This document shows, in pieces, positions 25,306 through 35,062 of a DNA stretch of 64,000 nt. This stretch comes from Paenibacillus macerans (lineage in GTDB: Bacteria; Bacillota; Bacilli; Paenibacillales; Paenibacillaceae). The stretch spans positions 434,001-498,000 of the forward strand of contig NZ_JAMBOE010000003.1 of assembly GCF_023715465.1 (NCBI RefSeq), in the 5' to 3' direction. Within the stretch, counting starts at the first letter, position 1; every line of letters starts with the position of its first letter. The notes below the pieces were generated by a model. The model worked only from the letters and a program-made list of their open reading frames with translations, made no database searches and was not told the origin of the DNA. A program made the position numbers and the translations under genes.

Positions 25306-26902
25306 AGTTCTTATCGCCGACGATCATTATACGGTTTTGGAATATTTAAGCGCCGGCATTCCTTGGCCGAAGCTGGGTCTGGAATTGGCCGCCGTTTGTT
25401 CCGACGGCGGCGAAGCCTGGGAGGCTTGTCAGATCCATCGTCCGGACATTCTCGTAACGGATATCGGAATGCCCATGATGGACGGACTGGAATTAATCGA
25501 AAAAGCGCGTGCGGTCAACCCAAGGCTGAAAGCGGTCATCTTGTCTTGCCACGAAGATTTTCACTACGCGCAGGCGGCCGTAAAGCTTAATGTGTGCGAT
25601 TATATTTTGAAGGAAAGTCTCCGGATCGATCAGGTCGTTTCCGTACTGGGCCGGTTGGCGAATCAATTGACCGAGGAAAAACGGTTGGAAAACGACCGGA
25701 ACCAACTCCAAAACGTAGTTCAGCAGAATTTATCCGCTATACGTTCCCGATTCATCCGTAAGTTTCTTGAACAACCAGTCTGGAATGAAGCGGAATGGGC
25801 AAACGAATTTCAAAATTTCGGAATCCTTCTCCGGGGCGGCGTTCCTTATCTTCCGGTTGCCGCCTGGCCGGAACGGGCCGGTGAATTGGAAATCCGCTTT
25901 GGCGGAGCCGTCAACATGCAGTTCGTCATCGATAACGCCTTGCAGGAGTTAGTCCGGTTGAGCGAGAGCTTTATATTTGTGCTGAACGAACAGCAATACC
26001 TGTTTTTGTTCCCCTTTCCGCATACGTTAAAACGAAATCTTTATGAGGACGTGCGGGAAGAACTGCTGCGCGTTCAACAACAGATGTTTCAACATCTGCG
26101 CGTCGGCATTTCGTTTGTCCGCGGTGAGGTCAGCGGCGATTTGCTCCAATTGAAAAAAGAAATTCAGCGCTTGTTTGACGCCAAAACGTTCCGTTTCTAT
26201 GCGGGCGAGCGTATCTATGCGAAAATGCTGCCTGTGGAGACGACGAAAGAGGACATCTTTCTGCATTATTCCAAAGCCCTGCAAGAGATGAAAGATTGCA
26301 TTGTTGCCGGGGACAAGGCCCGGATATCGCTGGCTGTCAAGGAATGGAAAGAACTTATCGAAAGCAGAGTCTATCCCGTCGAAGCCGTTAAATGCTGGGT
26401 GCTAAAAATGACCATGGAGCTCCAGCTCAAGTACACCGTCATGCAAAACTTCGTCACTAGCTTCAACACCGAAATGCTGCAGCGGAAAATCGCTTCGATC
26501 GAAACGCTGGACCATCTGCTAGAATGGCTTCAGGCATTTCTCGAAAAAAAATCCGTCGAAATAGAGGCGCTGCGAGAACAAACCGTACGCCGGGAAATTG
26601 CCGAAGCACAGCGATACGTTCAGATCCATACCGGCGAGAAAATCGCGATGGAAGAAATGGCGCATCGTCTAAACCTGAACCCGTCTCATTTCAGCCGGAT
26701 TTTCAAGCAGGAAACCGGGGAAACCTTCGTCGAATTCGTCACCCGCACGAAAATGGAAAGAGCGCAGGAGTTGTTGAACCAGTCCGATTTGAACGTTGCG
26801 GAAATTTCCGAGCAGCTTGGATATGAGCATACGAGCTATTTTATCAAGCTATTCCGGAATTTCGCCGGCATGTCCCCGAACGAGTTCCGGAAGTCGATTT
26901 AG
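25298..26902 (+). CDS. YesN-type response regulator, receiver plus AraC HTH
   Basis: About 534 residues from the ATG at 25298, which has GGGGAGG ten bases upstream. The receiver domain has ADDH near the N-terminus, the phosphorylated Asp in VTDIGMPMMDG and a Lys in LKES. A long middle region is followed by the double helix-turn-helix of AraC at about 435-534 (MEEMAHRLNLNPSHFSRIFKQETGETF and VAEISEQLGYEHTSYFIKLFRNFAGMSP). Partner of the overlapping YesM kinase and the probable activator of the divergent uidA transport operon. Confidence 0.93.
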   Translation: MFKVLIADDHYTVLEYLSAGIPWPKLGLELAAVCSDGGEAWEACQIHRPDILVTDIGMPMMDGLELIEKARAVNPRLKAVILSCHEDFHYAQAAVKLNVCDYILKESLRIDQVVSVLGRLANQLTEEKRLENDRNQLQNVVQQNLSAIRSRFIRKFLEQPVWNEAEWANEFQNFGILLRGGVPYLPVAAWPERAGELEIRFGGAVNMQFVIDNALQELVRLSESFIFVLNEQQYLFLFPFPHTLKRNLYEDVREELLRVQQQMFQHLRVGISFVRGEVSGDLLQLKKEIQRLFDAKTFRFYAGERIYAKMLPVETTKEDIFLHYSKALQEMKDCIVAGDKARISLAVKEWKELIESRVYPVEAVKCWVLKMTMELQLKYTVMQNFVTSFNTEMLQRKIASIETLDHLLEWLQAFLEKKSVEIEALREQTVRREIAEAQRYVQIHTGEKIAMEEMAHRLNLNPSHFSRIFKQETGETFVEFVTRTKMERAQELLNQSDLNVAEISEQLGYEHTSYFIKLFRNFAGMSPNEFRKSI

Positions 26903-27060
26903 CCTGTTCTAAATCGTGAGTGTTCCGCCGCCATATCGGCATCGGCGATCCTTGAAATCGCAAAATGAATGCTTACGCGTTAATATTAAGGAATGGATGA
27001 ATTATTCAAAAACCGGGATTTTGTAATCGAGCCATTATCGCCATGAAAGGATGGAACACT

Positions 27061-28101
27061 ATGCTGGCTATCCGAAAAGCAACCGATAGTTTGGGAGAAA
27101 AAGAACTAAGGGCGTGTTTGCGGCTCGCTCTAATGCACATCGAACGATTGAAGGAGCAGGGGGCATCGCAAAGCGCCGCGATCACCGAACTCATCGAGTT
27201 CTACGATGAGCTGACAGCGCTGCCGGACAGAAAGAAAGTCCTCTGGGATCCAGCCCCGGCCTGCACCCATGTTCATATTGTGATCGGTGATTCTTTTGCG
27301 GGCAGTATGAAGCAAGCGCTGAAAGGACTGGGCTGGGAAGAGGCTCATAAGCTCATCGTCCTGCGGGAAAATTACGCGATCGGTCCGCTCGCCGATCTGG
27401 ATTCTCCGGCAGGCCGAAAAGCGCGAAGCGAATGGTTTGGCGACAATATCATAAACGGACTCGAAGCTTACTCAACCTACGAGGACGAGCATATGGTATT
27501 GCTGGGCAAGCTGGAGCAAATTCCGGAACAGGCCGAGGTGGTTGTCTGGACAATGCGCAATGCCTGCGAACAGACGGGCATGTGTCATGCGCTCCATCTG
27601 CTGCGCCATAAACCCAACCCTCTCTCCGTATATGACGCCTGCGCCATTTGCGAGGCGCTTTACAACCGGCCGGACGCCTCCACCGAATATCGGCACTCGG
27701 GAGAACTGTCAGCATCTAAGCTTCAAGCAGCGCTTGTCCGCATGGACGGAAGCGGCAGGTTGAGCGCCGCCGACATCGCAAAGCTGCAGAGGGAATGGCG
27801 GACGATCGCGGAGCAAGCCGGAACGTTACGCATTTGGCGGGATGGTGCAGTGATCGACGTACCCGCCGATTATTACGATTCGTACTTGCTGGACAAGCTG
27901 GATGGGCTGAAGCCGCCAGCCGGAGATCGCGGTTTCTTGAGATCCGCCAGGCTGATCGGCGAAGCGCTGGGGCATTGCGATCAATATGTCGGAGACGCCT
28001 ATTTTGAATACCGCCTGCGAACGCTCATCTATAACGGCGTGCTGGAAATCAAAGGCGTGCCGGCGGCGATGAGATTCTACAGCGTCAGGCGCAGACAATA
28101 G
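27061..28101 (+). CDS. DUF1835/DUF3658 domain protein
   Basis: About 346 residues from the ATG at 27061, which has AAAGGA nine bases upstream. After an N-terminal helical part of 70 residues comes HIVIGDSFAGSMKQALKGLGWEEAHKLIVLRENYAIGPL, the core of the DUF1835 family, followed by a DUF3658-like C-terminal half ending in LRTLIYNGVLEIKGV. Members are common in Bacillales and have no established function. No signal peptide or membrane helix. It is convergent with the ABC permease gene and has no clear operon partner. Confidence 0.8.
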   Translation: MLAIRKATDSLGEKELRACLRLALMHIERLKEQGASQSAAITELIEFYDELTALPDRKKVLWDPAPACTHVHIVIGDSFAGSMKQALKGLGWEEAHKLIVLRENYAIGPLADLDSPAGRKARSEWFGDNIINGLEAYSTYEDEHMVLLGKLEQIPEQAEVVVWTMRNACEQTGMCHALHLLRHKPNPLSVYDACAICEALYNRPDASTEYRHSGELSASKLQAALVRMDGSGRLSAADIAKLQREWRTIAEQAGTLRIWRDGAVIDVPADYYDSYLLDKLDGLKPPAGDRGFLRSARLIGEALGHCDQYVGDAYFEYRLRTLIYNGVLEIKGVPAAMRFYSVRRRQ

Positions 28102-28132
28102 CGGACTTGGGGCCCGACATAGAAGCCCCCAC

Positions 28133-30793
28133 TTACACCGTCTCATCCTTGAGAATCTCAACGATGGAACCTTGTCTCAGTTTCCGGCCACCCGAAAGGT
28201 AAGCCAATATTACGGATAAAACGATCAGCACGGCAAAAATAGTAATCGCCGTCACTGGCATATGCGGCAAGTATTCATAAAAATAGATCGTGTTGATCCC
28301 AAGGAACGACCAGATAATCATCACGGTGACCGGAATGCTGAACAAAATCGGAATTAACCCGAGCAAGATCGCTTCCATTAATAACATTCGCCCGGTTCCC
28401 CGGGGGGAGATTCCTACGGACCGCAACACGGCAAACTCCTTTTGCCGCTGCCGCAAATTGCCGGAGACGGTGGAAAATACGTTGGATATCCCAATAAAAG
28501 CAAGGAACGCCGATATGCCGACGGTGATCAATTTTAGCATCTCACGGGATTGCTCGCCCGTTTTTTTCACCTCAATCATATTCAATAGGTTATAATCACC
28601 CGAGCCGTACCATTTATCGCATACCTGTTTCAAATCGGCCGTGACGCGTTCGATCAACTCCGGGGACTCCGCCACAATCGGGATCGAAACATGCCGCGCC
28701 CGTATGGCGCGCTCTTCTTCCATATGCTCGATAATGCCAAGATAAACGCTGCGCGGCATAATTTGCACCAGTTCGAAATTGCTGTACCGGTCGCCGATTG
28801 GCGGCATTTCTTCCGTCATAAACGCGACTTCAGCAGTAAAAGAATAGCTGCCTTTATCTTCGGCATAGATCTTTTCCTCCAGTTGGAGCTGCTCGCCAAG
28901 ACGCAGCTTCAGAAAAGGAATGTTAACTTTCTCGCGGCGGTTGCTGTGCAGGTCGTCCTCCGCCTGATTGACGACAATGGTATGCGGCGTATCGTTATCG
29001 TAAAAAAGCCGTGCATCCGCGCCGATCCGCTTACAATATTCGGCAAAACTTTGATCATCCAGTGCAACCAGGTTCGTCTGCAACCGGTAGCTTCCATTTT
29101 GTTCATACAGCGAATATTGACCGCTGCCGGCAATCCGCGAAAAACCGCCTATTCCGGCAAGGGCATCGCTTTGCCGCTCCTCCTTCACCCATAGCGCCGC
29201 GGAAACATCACTTACAAACATCGCGCTTTTTACTCCCGGGACGGACCGGATCTGCTCCTCCGTTTGCGGGTCCATCAAATTGCCGTCCGATATCTTCAGC
29301 GAAATATTTTCTTCGGATTCATAAAGCTCCCGCCTGAACAGCGTATCGGTAAGCTCAATGATTGAAATCATATGCAAAAATCCGCTTAGCAAAGTAAAGG
29401 ACAACGTAAGAGAAATGACCGCGGTACGGTAAGACTTTTTTCGGGCACGCAAGGCGCTGTACGAAAGCTCGCCTTCAATCCCAAGAAGCTTGCCGGCAAG
29501 CCAAGGTCTGCGCCATTTTTTAACCTTCATTTCACCGCCCTGGCGAATCGCTTTGATCGGCGACATTTTACTGATTCTTCGCGCCGGAATGGCAGCGGAC
29601 AACCAAACGGTCAGCAAAGCCAGTACCACGGACGGAAGCGCCGCGGGCAGGCCGAAGGTAAACCGGATATCCGCAACCTCCCGCAGTTTCTCCGCCGAAC
29701 TGATGTAGGCAATCAAGCCATAGTCCAGAAGCCAGCCGAAGAATACGCCTAGCGGGATCGGAATTAGCGATAATATCAGCGATTCCATGAGGACCGAGCG
29801 GCGAATTTGCTTGGGTGAGGCGCCGATGCTCTGCAGCATTCCGAGCTGACGGAGCCGGGCATTTGCCGACATGGCAAAGGCATTGCTGATAATAATGACG
29901 AACAATCCTACGACCAGGAGGGCCAAAGCCGCCAACATCAACGGCTGTGAAAACTGCCAAAGATGAAACTGTCCCGTCTGTCCGGAGGGAAACACAAAAT
30001 ATTTGGTCAACAGGCTGGTGTTCGTTTTTACCATGTATTCGCCGTATTCATTGGGCTTGTAGCCTACGGAACGGGCGATCTCGATGATATCTTCATACGC
30101 TTTACCGGGATTTTTAAAACGCATGTAGATGGTAAGGCCGTCTTCCGGCTGAATCGAGGCTTCATCCAAATAGCCGTATGCAAGATAGCCGGGGAGCATG
30201 GAATTGGTGGCAACATCCAGTTTGCCGACCACGGTGTAGCTCCGTTCTACCGCGTGGGCAAAGCGTTCCCCTTTTTTGAAGACGGACCGGGGCTCCAGTT
30301 TCTCGCCGTTCATCATCCGGCTGCCCACCGGCAAACGAATCGTATCCCCTATATCTAACTCCGGATGATGCTCAAAATACTGCTTTGAAACGGCCAACTC
30401 GCTGGGTTTATCCGGAATACGGCCCTCCAGGATCAGATGATGTTCGGGCATATCACTCCAATAACTTGAAGTAAGCCCGCGCATAACCAGATACGGCCTG
30501 CGCGGATCCTCAATTTCCGCCACTTCCCACGCGCCTTTGATCATGACGCTTTCAACATTCGGATGTCCTGTTACGTATTTCAGCTTGCCGCCGGGGGTTT
30601 CGTCGAACAGTTCGGCATGCCAATTGCCTTTTTCCAGGATCGTCAGACGGATGTTGTCCATATAGATCGTATACAAAAAACCGCTAAGCGCGGACAGCAT
30701 CATTGTAGCGATAAGGATCGCGATCAGGATGGCGCTGCTGCTTTTTTTGTTGCGGCGTACGTAATCCAACGTATACTCTCCAAGAATATTCAC
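28133..30793 (-). CDS. ABC transporter permease with two FtsX domains
   Basis: An 886-residue membrane protein. One helix near residues 20-42 is followed by a large outside domain, then a four-helix FtsX core at about 285-415. After a further helix at about 475 comes a second large outside domain, and a second FtsX core lies at about 770-870. This is the layout of MacB/LolE-like permeases involved in peptide sensing, detoxification or lipoprotein handling. Its ATG overlaps the ATPase stop (ATGA). Encoded with a kinase and a response regulator, it likely belongs to an antimicrobial-peptide or envelope-stress response module. Confidence 0.9.
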   Translation of the reverse strand: MNILGEYTLDYVRRNKKSSSAILIAILIATMMLSALSGFLYTIYMDNIRLTILEKGNWHAELFDETPGGKLKYVTGHPNVESVMIKGAWEVAEIEDPRRPYLVMRGLTSSYWSDMPEHHLILEGRIPDKPSELAVSKQYFEHHPELDIGDTIRLPVGSRMMNGEKLEPRSVFKKGERFAHAVERSYTVVGKLDVATNSMLPGYLAYGYLDEASIQPEDGLTIYMRFKNPGKAYEDIIEIARSVGYKPNEYGEYMVKTNTSLLTKYFVFPSGQTGQFHLWQFSQPLMLAALALLVVGLFVIIISNAFAMSANARLRQLGMLQSIGASPKQIRRSVLMESLILSLIPIPLGVFFGWLLDYGLIAYISSAEKLREVADIRFTFGLPAALPSVVLALLTVWLSAAIPARRISKMSPIKAIRQGGEMKVKKWRRPWLAGKLLGIEGELSYSALRARKKSYRTAVISLTLSFTLLSGFLHMISIIELTDTLFRRELYESEENISLKISDGNLMDPQTEEQIRSVPGVKSAMFVSDVSAALWVKEERQSDALAGIGGFSRIAGSGQYSLYEQNGSYRLQTNLVALDDQSFAEYCKRIGADARLFYDNDTPHTIVVNQAEDDLHSNRREKVNIPFLKLRLGEQLQLEEKIYAEDKGSYSFTAEVAFMTEEMPPIGDRYSNFELVQIMPRSVYLGIIEHMEEERAIRARHVSIPIVAESPELIERVTADLKQVCDKWYGSGDYNLLNMIEVKKTGEQSREMLKLITVGISAFLAFIGISNVFSTVSGNLRQRQKEFAVLRSVGISPRGTGRMLLMEAILLGLIPILFSIPVTVMIIWSFLGINTIYFYEYLPHMPVTAITIFAVLIVLSVILAYLSGGRKLRQGSIVEILKDETV

Positions 30794-31473
30794 CGCTTCA
30801 CCGCCTCATCGGAGACGATTTTGCCATCCTCAATGGTGATGATGCGGTCTGCCTCCAACGCGATCTTCTCGTCATGGGTAATCAACAGCACCGTCTGCCG
30901 GTAGCGGCGATGGGATATTTTGAGCAGTTCTACGGTTTCCTCGGAGTTTTTCCGGTCAAGATTCCCTGTAGGTTCGTCCGCCAGCAAAAGCGCCGGACGG
31001 TAGATCAAAGCGCGCCCTATGGCGACGCGCTGCTGCTGCCCGCCGGACAACTGGCTGGGCAAATGGTTTAACCGGTCCGCTAAGCCAAGCGTCGTCACGA
31101 TTTCGGAGAAACGTTCCTCGTCGGGTTTCCTGCCATCCAAGAGCAGGGGGAGCAAAATGTTTTTGCGTACATCCAGCGTAGGGATCAGATTATAAAACTG
31201 ATAAATGAGCCCCACTTTGCGGCGCCGGAATACCGCCAGCTTCTCTTCGCTTAACGCGGAAATGTCGGTGTCTTCGATCCATATTTTTCCGCTGCTTGGA
31301 CGGTCCACGCCTCCCAACAAATGGAGCAGCGTCGATTTTCCCGACCCCGACGCGCCAACGATGGCCACAAACTCCCCTTTGTTCACCGAAAGATGGATGT
31401 TATCGAGCGCTGTAACCCGGGTATCGCCGGAACCGTAAATTTTGGTTACATGATCACAGGATAATAACTTCAT
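30790..31473 (-). CDS. ABC transporter ATP-binding protein, MacB/LolD-like
   Basis: About 227 residues from the ATG at 31473. AAAGGAGG lies eight bases upstream; an ATG two codons earlier is too close to it. Walker A is GASGSGKST near residue 40, the signature is LSGGQQQR and Walker B is LLLADEPTGNLD, the form typical of the LolD/FtsE/MacB group. It powers the double-FtsX permease encoded immediately after it. A 97-base gap with direct TGTCA repeats lies between it and the kinase gene. Confidence 0.94.
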   Translation of the reverse strand: MKLLSCDHVTKIYGSGDTRVTALDNIHLSVNKGEFVAIVGASGSGKSTLLHLLGGVDRPSSGKIWIEDTDISALSEEKLAVFRRRKVGLIYQFYNLIPTLDVRKNILLPLLLDGRKPDEERFSEIVTTLGLADRLNHLPSQLSGGQQQRVAIGRALIYRPALLLADEPTGNLDRKNSEETVELLKISHRRYRQTVLLITHDEKIALEADRIITIEDGKIVSDEAVKR

Positions 31474-31515
31474 AGACATGACCTCCTTTACGGACCTCAT
31501 CGTATCAGCCCTAAA

Positions 31516-31531
31516 TGACATTTCGGTGACA
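31516..31531. promoter_or_regulatory. Direct repeat TGACA (TGTCA) spaced 11 bp before the ABC genes
   Basis: TGACA occurs at 31516-31520 and 31527-31531, exactly one helical turn apart, about 45 bases before the ATPase start. It is a candidate site for the OmpR-type regulator encoded at 32746-33417, allowing separate induction of the transporter. Confidence 0.5.
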
Positions 31532-31570
31532 AAGTCCAGAGTCCCGCGCTCCAATTTTTGGCGATACGTG

Positions 31571-32749
31571 TCAGGCGTACAATTTAACCGTAAATCTCGC
31601 CCCGCCGCCCGGCGCGTTTTCGGCGCGAATATGCCCGTTTTGTTTGGCGATGATTGACTTCGAAATGGCCAATCCGATCCCCGCATTGTCTTTGGCCGCT
31701 CCTGTTCCCTTGTAGAAACGCTCAAACAAGTGCGGAATATCCTCTTTGTCGAAGCCGGCGCCGTCGTCCTCCACAATAATTTCCGTGTAAAGCGGATTTT
31801 GGGCATAGCGGATGGATATTGTCCCGCCGTGCGGCACATGCTCACTGCAATTCTTGATTAGATTTAAGAAAGCTTCCGCTGTCCATGCCGTGTCTCCCAT
31901 AAAGCTTGCTTCCGTTCCCGCGATGTCAAGCCGCTGGCCCTTTTGATGCAGCGTGTCTTCCAGCGGCTCGGCGGCACGCAGAAGCATGGCATAGACATCC
32001 ACCGGCTCCCGCTTCATTTCCAAAGCGCCCGCATCGAGCCGCGACAGCATCAGGAGCGAAGCAACAAGCATCTCCAAACGCTGAAGCTGACAGCTCAGAT
32101 TGCCCACGTAGTTCGCCTCCTCCCCGGTACAGGCATCCGCCAGAAGCTGCGTCATTAACGACATGGAGGTAATAGGCGTTTTCAACTGGTGAGAGATATC
32201 CGCCAAATTATCGGCCAGCGACCTGCGTTCCAGCAAAGCCTGCTCCCGCGTTTCCCTAAGCTCTGTGACCGTCTTGTACAACTCGTCCTCCAGCCGGGAG
32301 TATTCATCCTCCCGCCGCGCCAGGAGCGACTCTCGGCCGAGATTGACATTTTCCAAGTATGCGGTGAGTTCGTGGATCCGTTTCTGTTTTTTCTTCAAGT
32401 TAAACAGCATCCAGGCATACCATGCCGCACCAGGCGGCAGCATAAGCCCCACCCCGATGCCGGCCAGGGCAGCGGCGTGCCGCTCGCGGAAAACGGACGG
32501 GTTGTAACCGTATTGGCGAAGCATGCGATCGCCTGGGGTAAAATCCGCGGCTGGCGCCTTCTTCAGCGCATGCACCAGCGTTTCCTCGGCTTGCAAATCC
32601 ATCTGCTGCGCGGCCCCCAGCATCTGTGCAATCGTCCGGTATTCCTGCCGGGCCAGCACATGGTCGGCGATATAGCCCAGCGCCGATCCGATCAGGATGC
32701 AAGCGGCCAAGATCGTCAGCCCCTGCCGGATGGATGGCTTCATCATCAT
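31571..32749 (-). CDS. Sensor histidine kinase of the ABC-FtsX module
   Basis: About 392 residues from the ATG at 32749, which overlaps the regulator stop and has GGAGG seven bases upstream. Two membrane helices (about 9-27 and 94-117) enclose an outside region of some 65 residues. A coiled coil runs to residue 175, then ADISHQLKTPITS with His187 and an ATPase domain (NLIKNCSEHV, DDGAGF, NAGIGLAISKSII). Partner of the regulator directly upstream and presumably controls the ABC genes downstream. Confidence 0.92.
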   Translation of the reverse strand: MMMKPSIRQGLTILAACILIGSALGYIADHVLARQEYRTIAQMLGAAQQMDLQAEETLVHALKKAPAADFTPGDRMLRQYGYNPSVFRERHAAALAGIGVGLMLPPGAAWYAWMLFNLKKKQKRIHELTAYLENVNLGRESLLARREDEYSRLEDELYKTVTELRETREQALLERRSLADNLADISHQLKTPITSMSLMTQLLADACTGEEANYVGNLSCQLQRLEMLVASLLMLSRLDAGALEMKREPVDVYAMLLRAAEPLEDTLHQKGQRLDIAGTEASFMGDTAWTAEAFLNLIKNCSEHVPHGGTISIRYAQNPLYTEIIVEDDGAGFDKEDIPHLFERFYKGTGAAKDNAGIGLAISKSIIAKQNGHIRAENAPGGGARFTVKLYA

Positions 32750-33417
32750 GATGGCTCCTCCATCCGGTAACCGATACCGCGGATCGTTTTGAGACAAGCG
32801 GGAAAATTCAGCTTCTCTCGCAGCCGCTTCATGGTCACGGTGAGCGTATTGTCGTTGACAAAATTCCCTTCCGCGTCCCAAAGTTTGTCCAGCAGTTGGG
32901 GTCGGGTCAACGTTTGGTTTTTGTTTTCCAGCAGGATGGTCAATAACCGGTACTCCCCCGCCGTCAAGGCCGTTTCCCTCCCGGCAACCCAAACCGCGGT
33001 TTTCTGCTTATCCAGCATAATTTCTCCGCAACGCAACACGGTTTGAACGGCATCTTTCGTCCTTCTAAGCACGGCATTGATCCTTGACCGCAGCACCGAC
33101 AACTGAAACGGCTTGACAATATAGTCGTCGGCTCCAAGATCGAGACCTTGCACAATATCCTGCTCATCGTCCCTTACAGTCAGAAAGATCACCGGAACGT
33201 CCTGGACCGCTTTTACCTCACGGCAGAATTCATATCCGGTTCCGTCCGGCAGATTCCAATCCAACAGAATAAGCGCCACATCGGCGTTTTCGTAAAGCGT
33301 CCTCCTCCCCTCGGCCAAAGTTGAGCAAGCCAGCGGCAGAAAACATTGTTTGCCAAGCGCGACATTCAATGCGTATAAAATCGTCTCATCATCTTCAAGA
33401 ATCAAAATTTTCTTCAA
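32746..33417 (-). CDS. OmpR family response regulator of the ABC-FtsX module
   Basis: A 223-residue regulator. The receiver domain has EDD at residues 8-10, the phosphorylated Asp53 in LLDWNLPDGTG and Lys in VKPF. A winged-helix domain ends in TIRGIGYRMEE. The W-N-L-P-D-G variant is frequent in regulators linked to BceAB/VraFG-like transporters. First gene of a regulator-kinase-ATPase-permease operon. It starts with an AAGGAGATGGAGAT stretch upstream. Confidence 0.93.
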   Translation of the reverse strand: MKKILILEDDETILYALNVALGKQCFLPLACSTLAEGRRTLYENADVALILLDWNLPDGTGYEFCREVKAVQDVPVIFLTVRDDEQDIVQGLDLGADDYIVKPFQLSVLRSRINAVLRRTKDAVQTVLRCGEIMLDKQKTAVWVAGRETALTAGEYRLLTILLENKNQTLTRPQLLDKLWDAEGNFVNDNTLTVTMKRLREKLNFPACLKTIRGIGYRMEEPS

Positions 33418-33990
33418 CGTATCTCCATCTCCTTACGACAAAGCAATAAATAGAAACCACAAAGAAACTATTGTCCTCAACAACTTCTTACTTAGTTCAA
33501 GCTAGCATCTTTTAAGATGTTCCTTTCAATTCGACTAGAACCGCCAAATCTCCTTGTCCTCCCCCTCATGTCTTTCGGTCAGGGCGATATCTTTCAAATT
33601 CCCAACGGCTGCCGGCGAATAACGGCGTTCCGTTCTCCTTTTACTTTGAAATAGTTGCGAAAAAAAGCTTCCAGCTCCACTAAAACAGTGGTCTGGAAGC
33701 TTTTTTGAAGTTCACGAAATTCGTGGCTCAGCTGTCGTAGTGACAAAATCGACTATGCTCTGACGATAAATTGCAAATCATACAACTAACTTATATCCAT
33801 CCACCCAATCATTCGTTTTAAGTATATTTCATGCAATTATATCCCCGTTTCTCCCCCTTTTCTTCAAAAGAAAGCCGAGTAATTGCAGGATTTGCACTTA
33901 ATCAAGCGCTGTGGCAGCATTTCCGGAAAACAACTGTGTGTTTTGCAACTATTCCATTCAACAGTGGACCAGGAGCAGTGGAGCGCGGCT
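33418..33990. other. Intergenic region with one terminator
   Basis: Holds the promoter region of the regulator gene on its left side and the terminator at 33661-33706. I see no gene or other structure in the 280 bases to the right of the terminator. Confidence 0.5.
33661..33706. terminator. Bidirectional Rho-independent terminator
   Basis: AAAAAAGCTTCCAG pairs with CTGGAAGCTTTTTT, with an inner CCACT/AGTGG stem. A-run and T-run flank it, so it can act on both strands. It most likely ends the isomerase-dehydrogenase operon. Confidence 0.85.
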
Positions 33991-35013
33991 TTACCCCATT
34001 ACATCAACGCTTACCCAAGCCCCGCCGGCACTCGCCGACTTCTCCTCCGCTTCGACCAGCGCCACCGAAGCGGCGGCGCTTTCCGGCGTGCAAATGACGG
34101 TCGGCTTGTCGTGGGTAATCGCGTCGATGAAATGCTTCATCTCCCGATAATAGCCGTCATCCGTCGGCAGTTCCGGCTTAAAGCCCGGCTGGTCATTGGG
34201 ATTAACAGTTACGGAGCTGCCGTCGAAGACGATGTTCCCCCGTTCAAAGTTGACCCGGTAGCCCATGTAAAAACCGAAATCCCCCTCCAGCGTCCAGTCC
34301 ACTTGGGAGTTGATCACCTTGCCGTCCGGGTAGGCGTAATGGGTGGACGCGATATCGTAGCCGCTGCCCGGAATGACGTTCCGCCCGATGGTTGACACCT
34401 TCTCCGGGGCCCCAAACAGCCACCGGATCATATCGGCATCATGAATATGCATATCCAGCAGAGCTGCGCCGCTTAATTGCTCCGTGAGAAACCAATCTTT
34501 CGGCGCTCCCGAGCCGCGGTAGAAATATCCGGCAGTCGGCTGGCCAAACCGTTGGTCCTCAATCACTTCTTTCAGGTACTCATAACCTGGCCAAAAGCGC
34601 AGGCATTGTCCGATCATCAGCTTGCGGCCGTGCTTCTTGGCGGTTTCGGCCATTTGGCGGGCATCGGCGGAATAACGGGCCATCGGCTTTTCGCAAAATA
34701 CGTGGTACCCGCGTTCCAGAAGCGAGCAAGCCATCTCCGCATGCAGATAGGTGGGAACGGCCAGATCGATCATATCGAGCTGCTCTGCGGCAAGCATTTT
34801 CTCCAAATGATCATACAGCCGGTAGGAAGACAGATCATATATCTCCTGCCCCGTCGACATGTTGCCGTTCGCTTTGCTGTCTTTCAACTCATCGATCCTC
34901 AGATCGCAAATCGCCGCAAGTTCAATCGGCTCCCCTTCGGCCACCAGACGAACATAATTGTCAAAGTGCATCCGGCCCATAAAGCCGAAGCCGACAAGAC
35001 CAATTTTCAGCAT
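33991..35013 (-). CDS. Gfo/Idh/MocA family oxidoreductase
   Basis: A 340-residue dehydrogenase with an N-terminal Rossmann fold (KIGLVGFGFMGRMHFDNY), the CEKP motif near residue 100 and a C-terminal alpha/beta domain with a DMHIHDADMIRWLFG segment. Such enzymes oxidise or epimerise sugars, inositols and related polyols with NAD(P). AAGGAGG precedes its ATG. It follows a TIM-barrel isomerase gene by about 50 bases and the pair is divergent from an AraC regulator, which fits a small sugar or polyol catabolic operon. Confidence 0.92.
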   Translation of the reverse strand: MLKIGLVGFGFMGRMHFDNYVRLVAEGEPIELAAICDLRIDELKDSKANGNMSTGQEIYDLSSYRLYDHLEKMLAAEQLDMIDLAVPTYLHAEMACSLLERGYHVFCEKPMARYSADARQMAETAKKHGRKLMIGQCLRFWPGYEYLKEVIEDQRFGQPTAGYFYRGSGAPKDWFLTEQLSGAALLDMHIHDADMIRWLFGAPEKVSTIGRNVIPGSGYDIASTHYAYPDGKVINSQVDWTLEGDFGFYMGYRVNFERGNIVFDGSSVTVNPNDQPGFKPELPTDDGYYREMKHFIDAITHDKPTVICTPESAAASVALVEAEEKSASAGGAWVSVDVMG

Positions 35014-35062
35014 TGTACTGCCTCCTTAAAGTACGCATCTTCAATAAAACTGCCTCTTAAAG

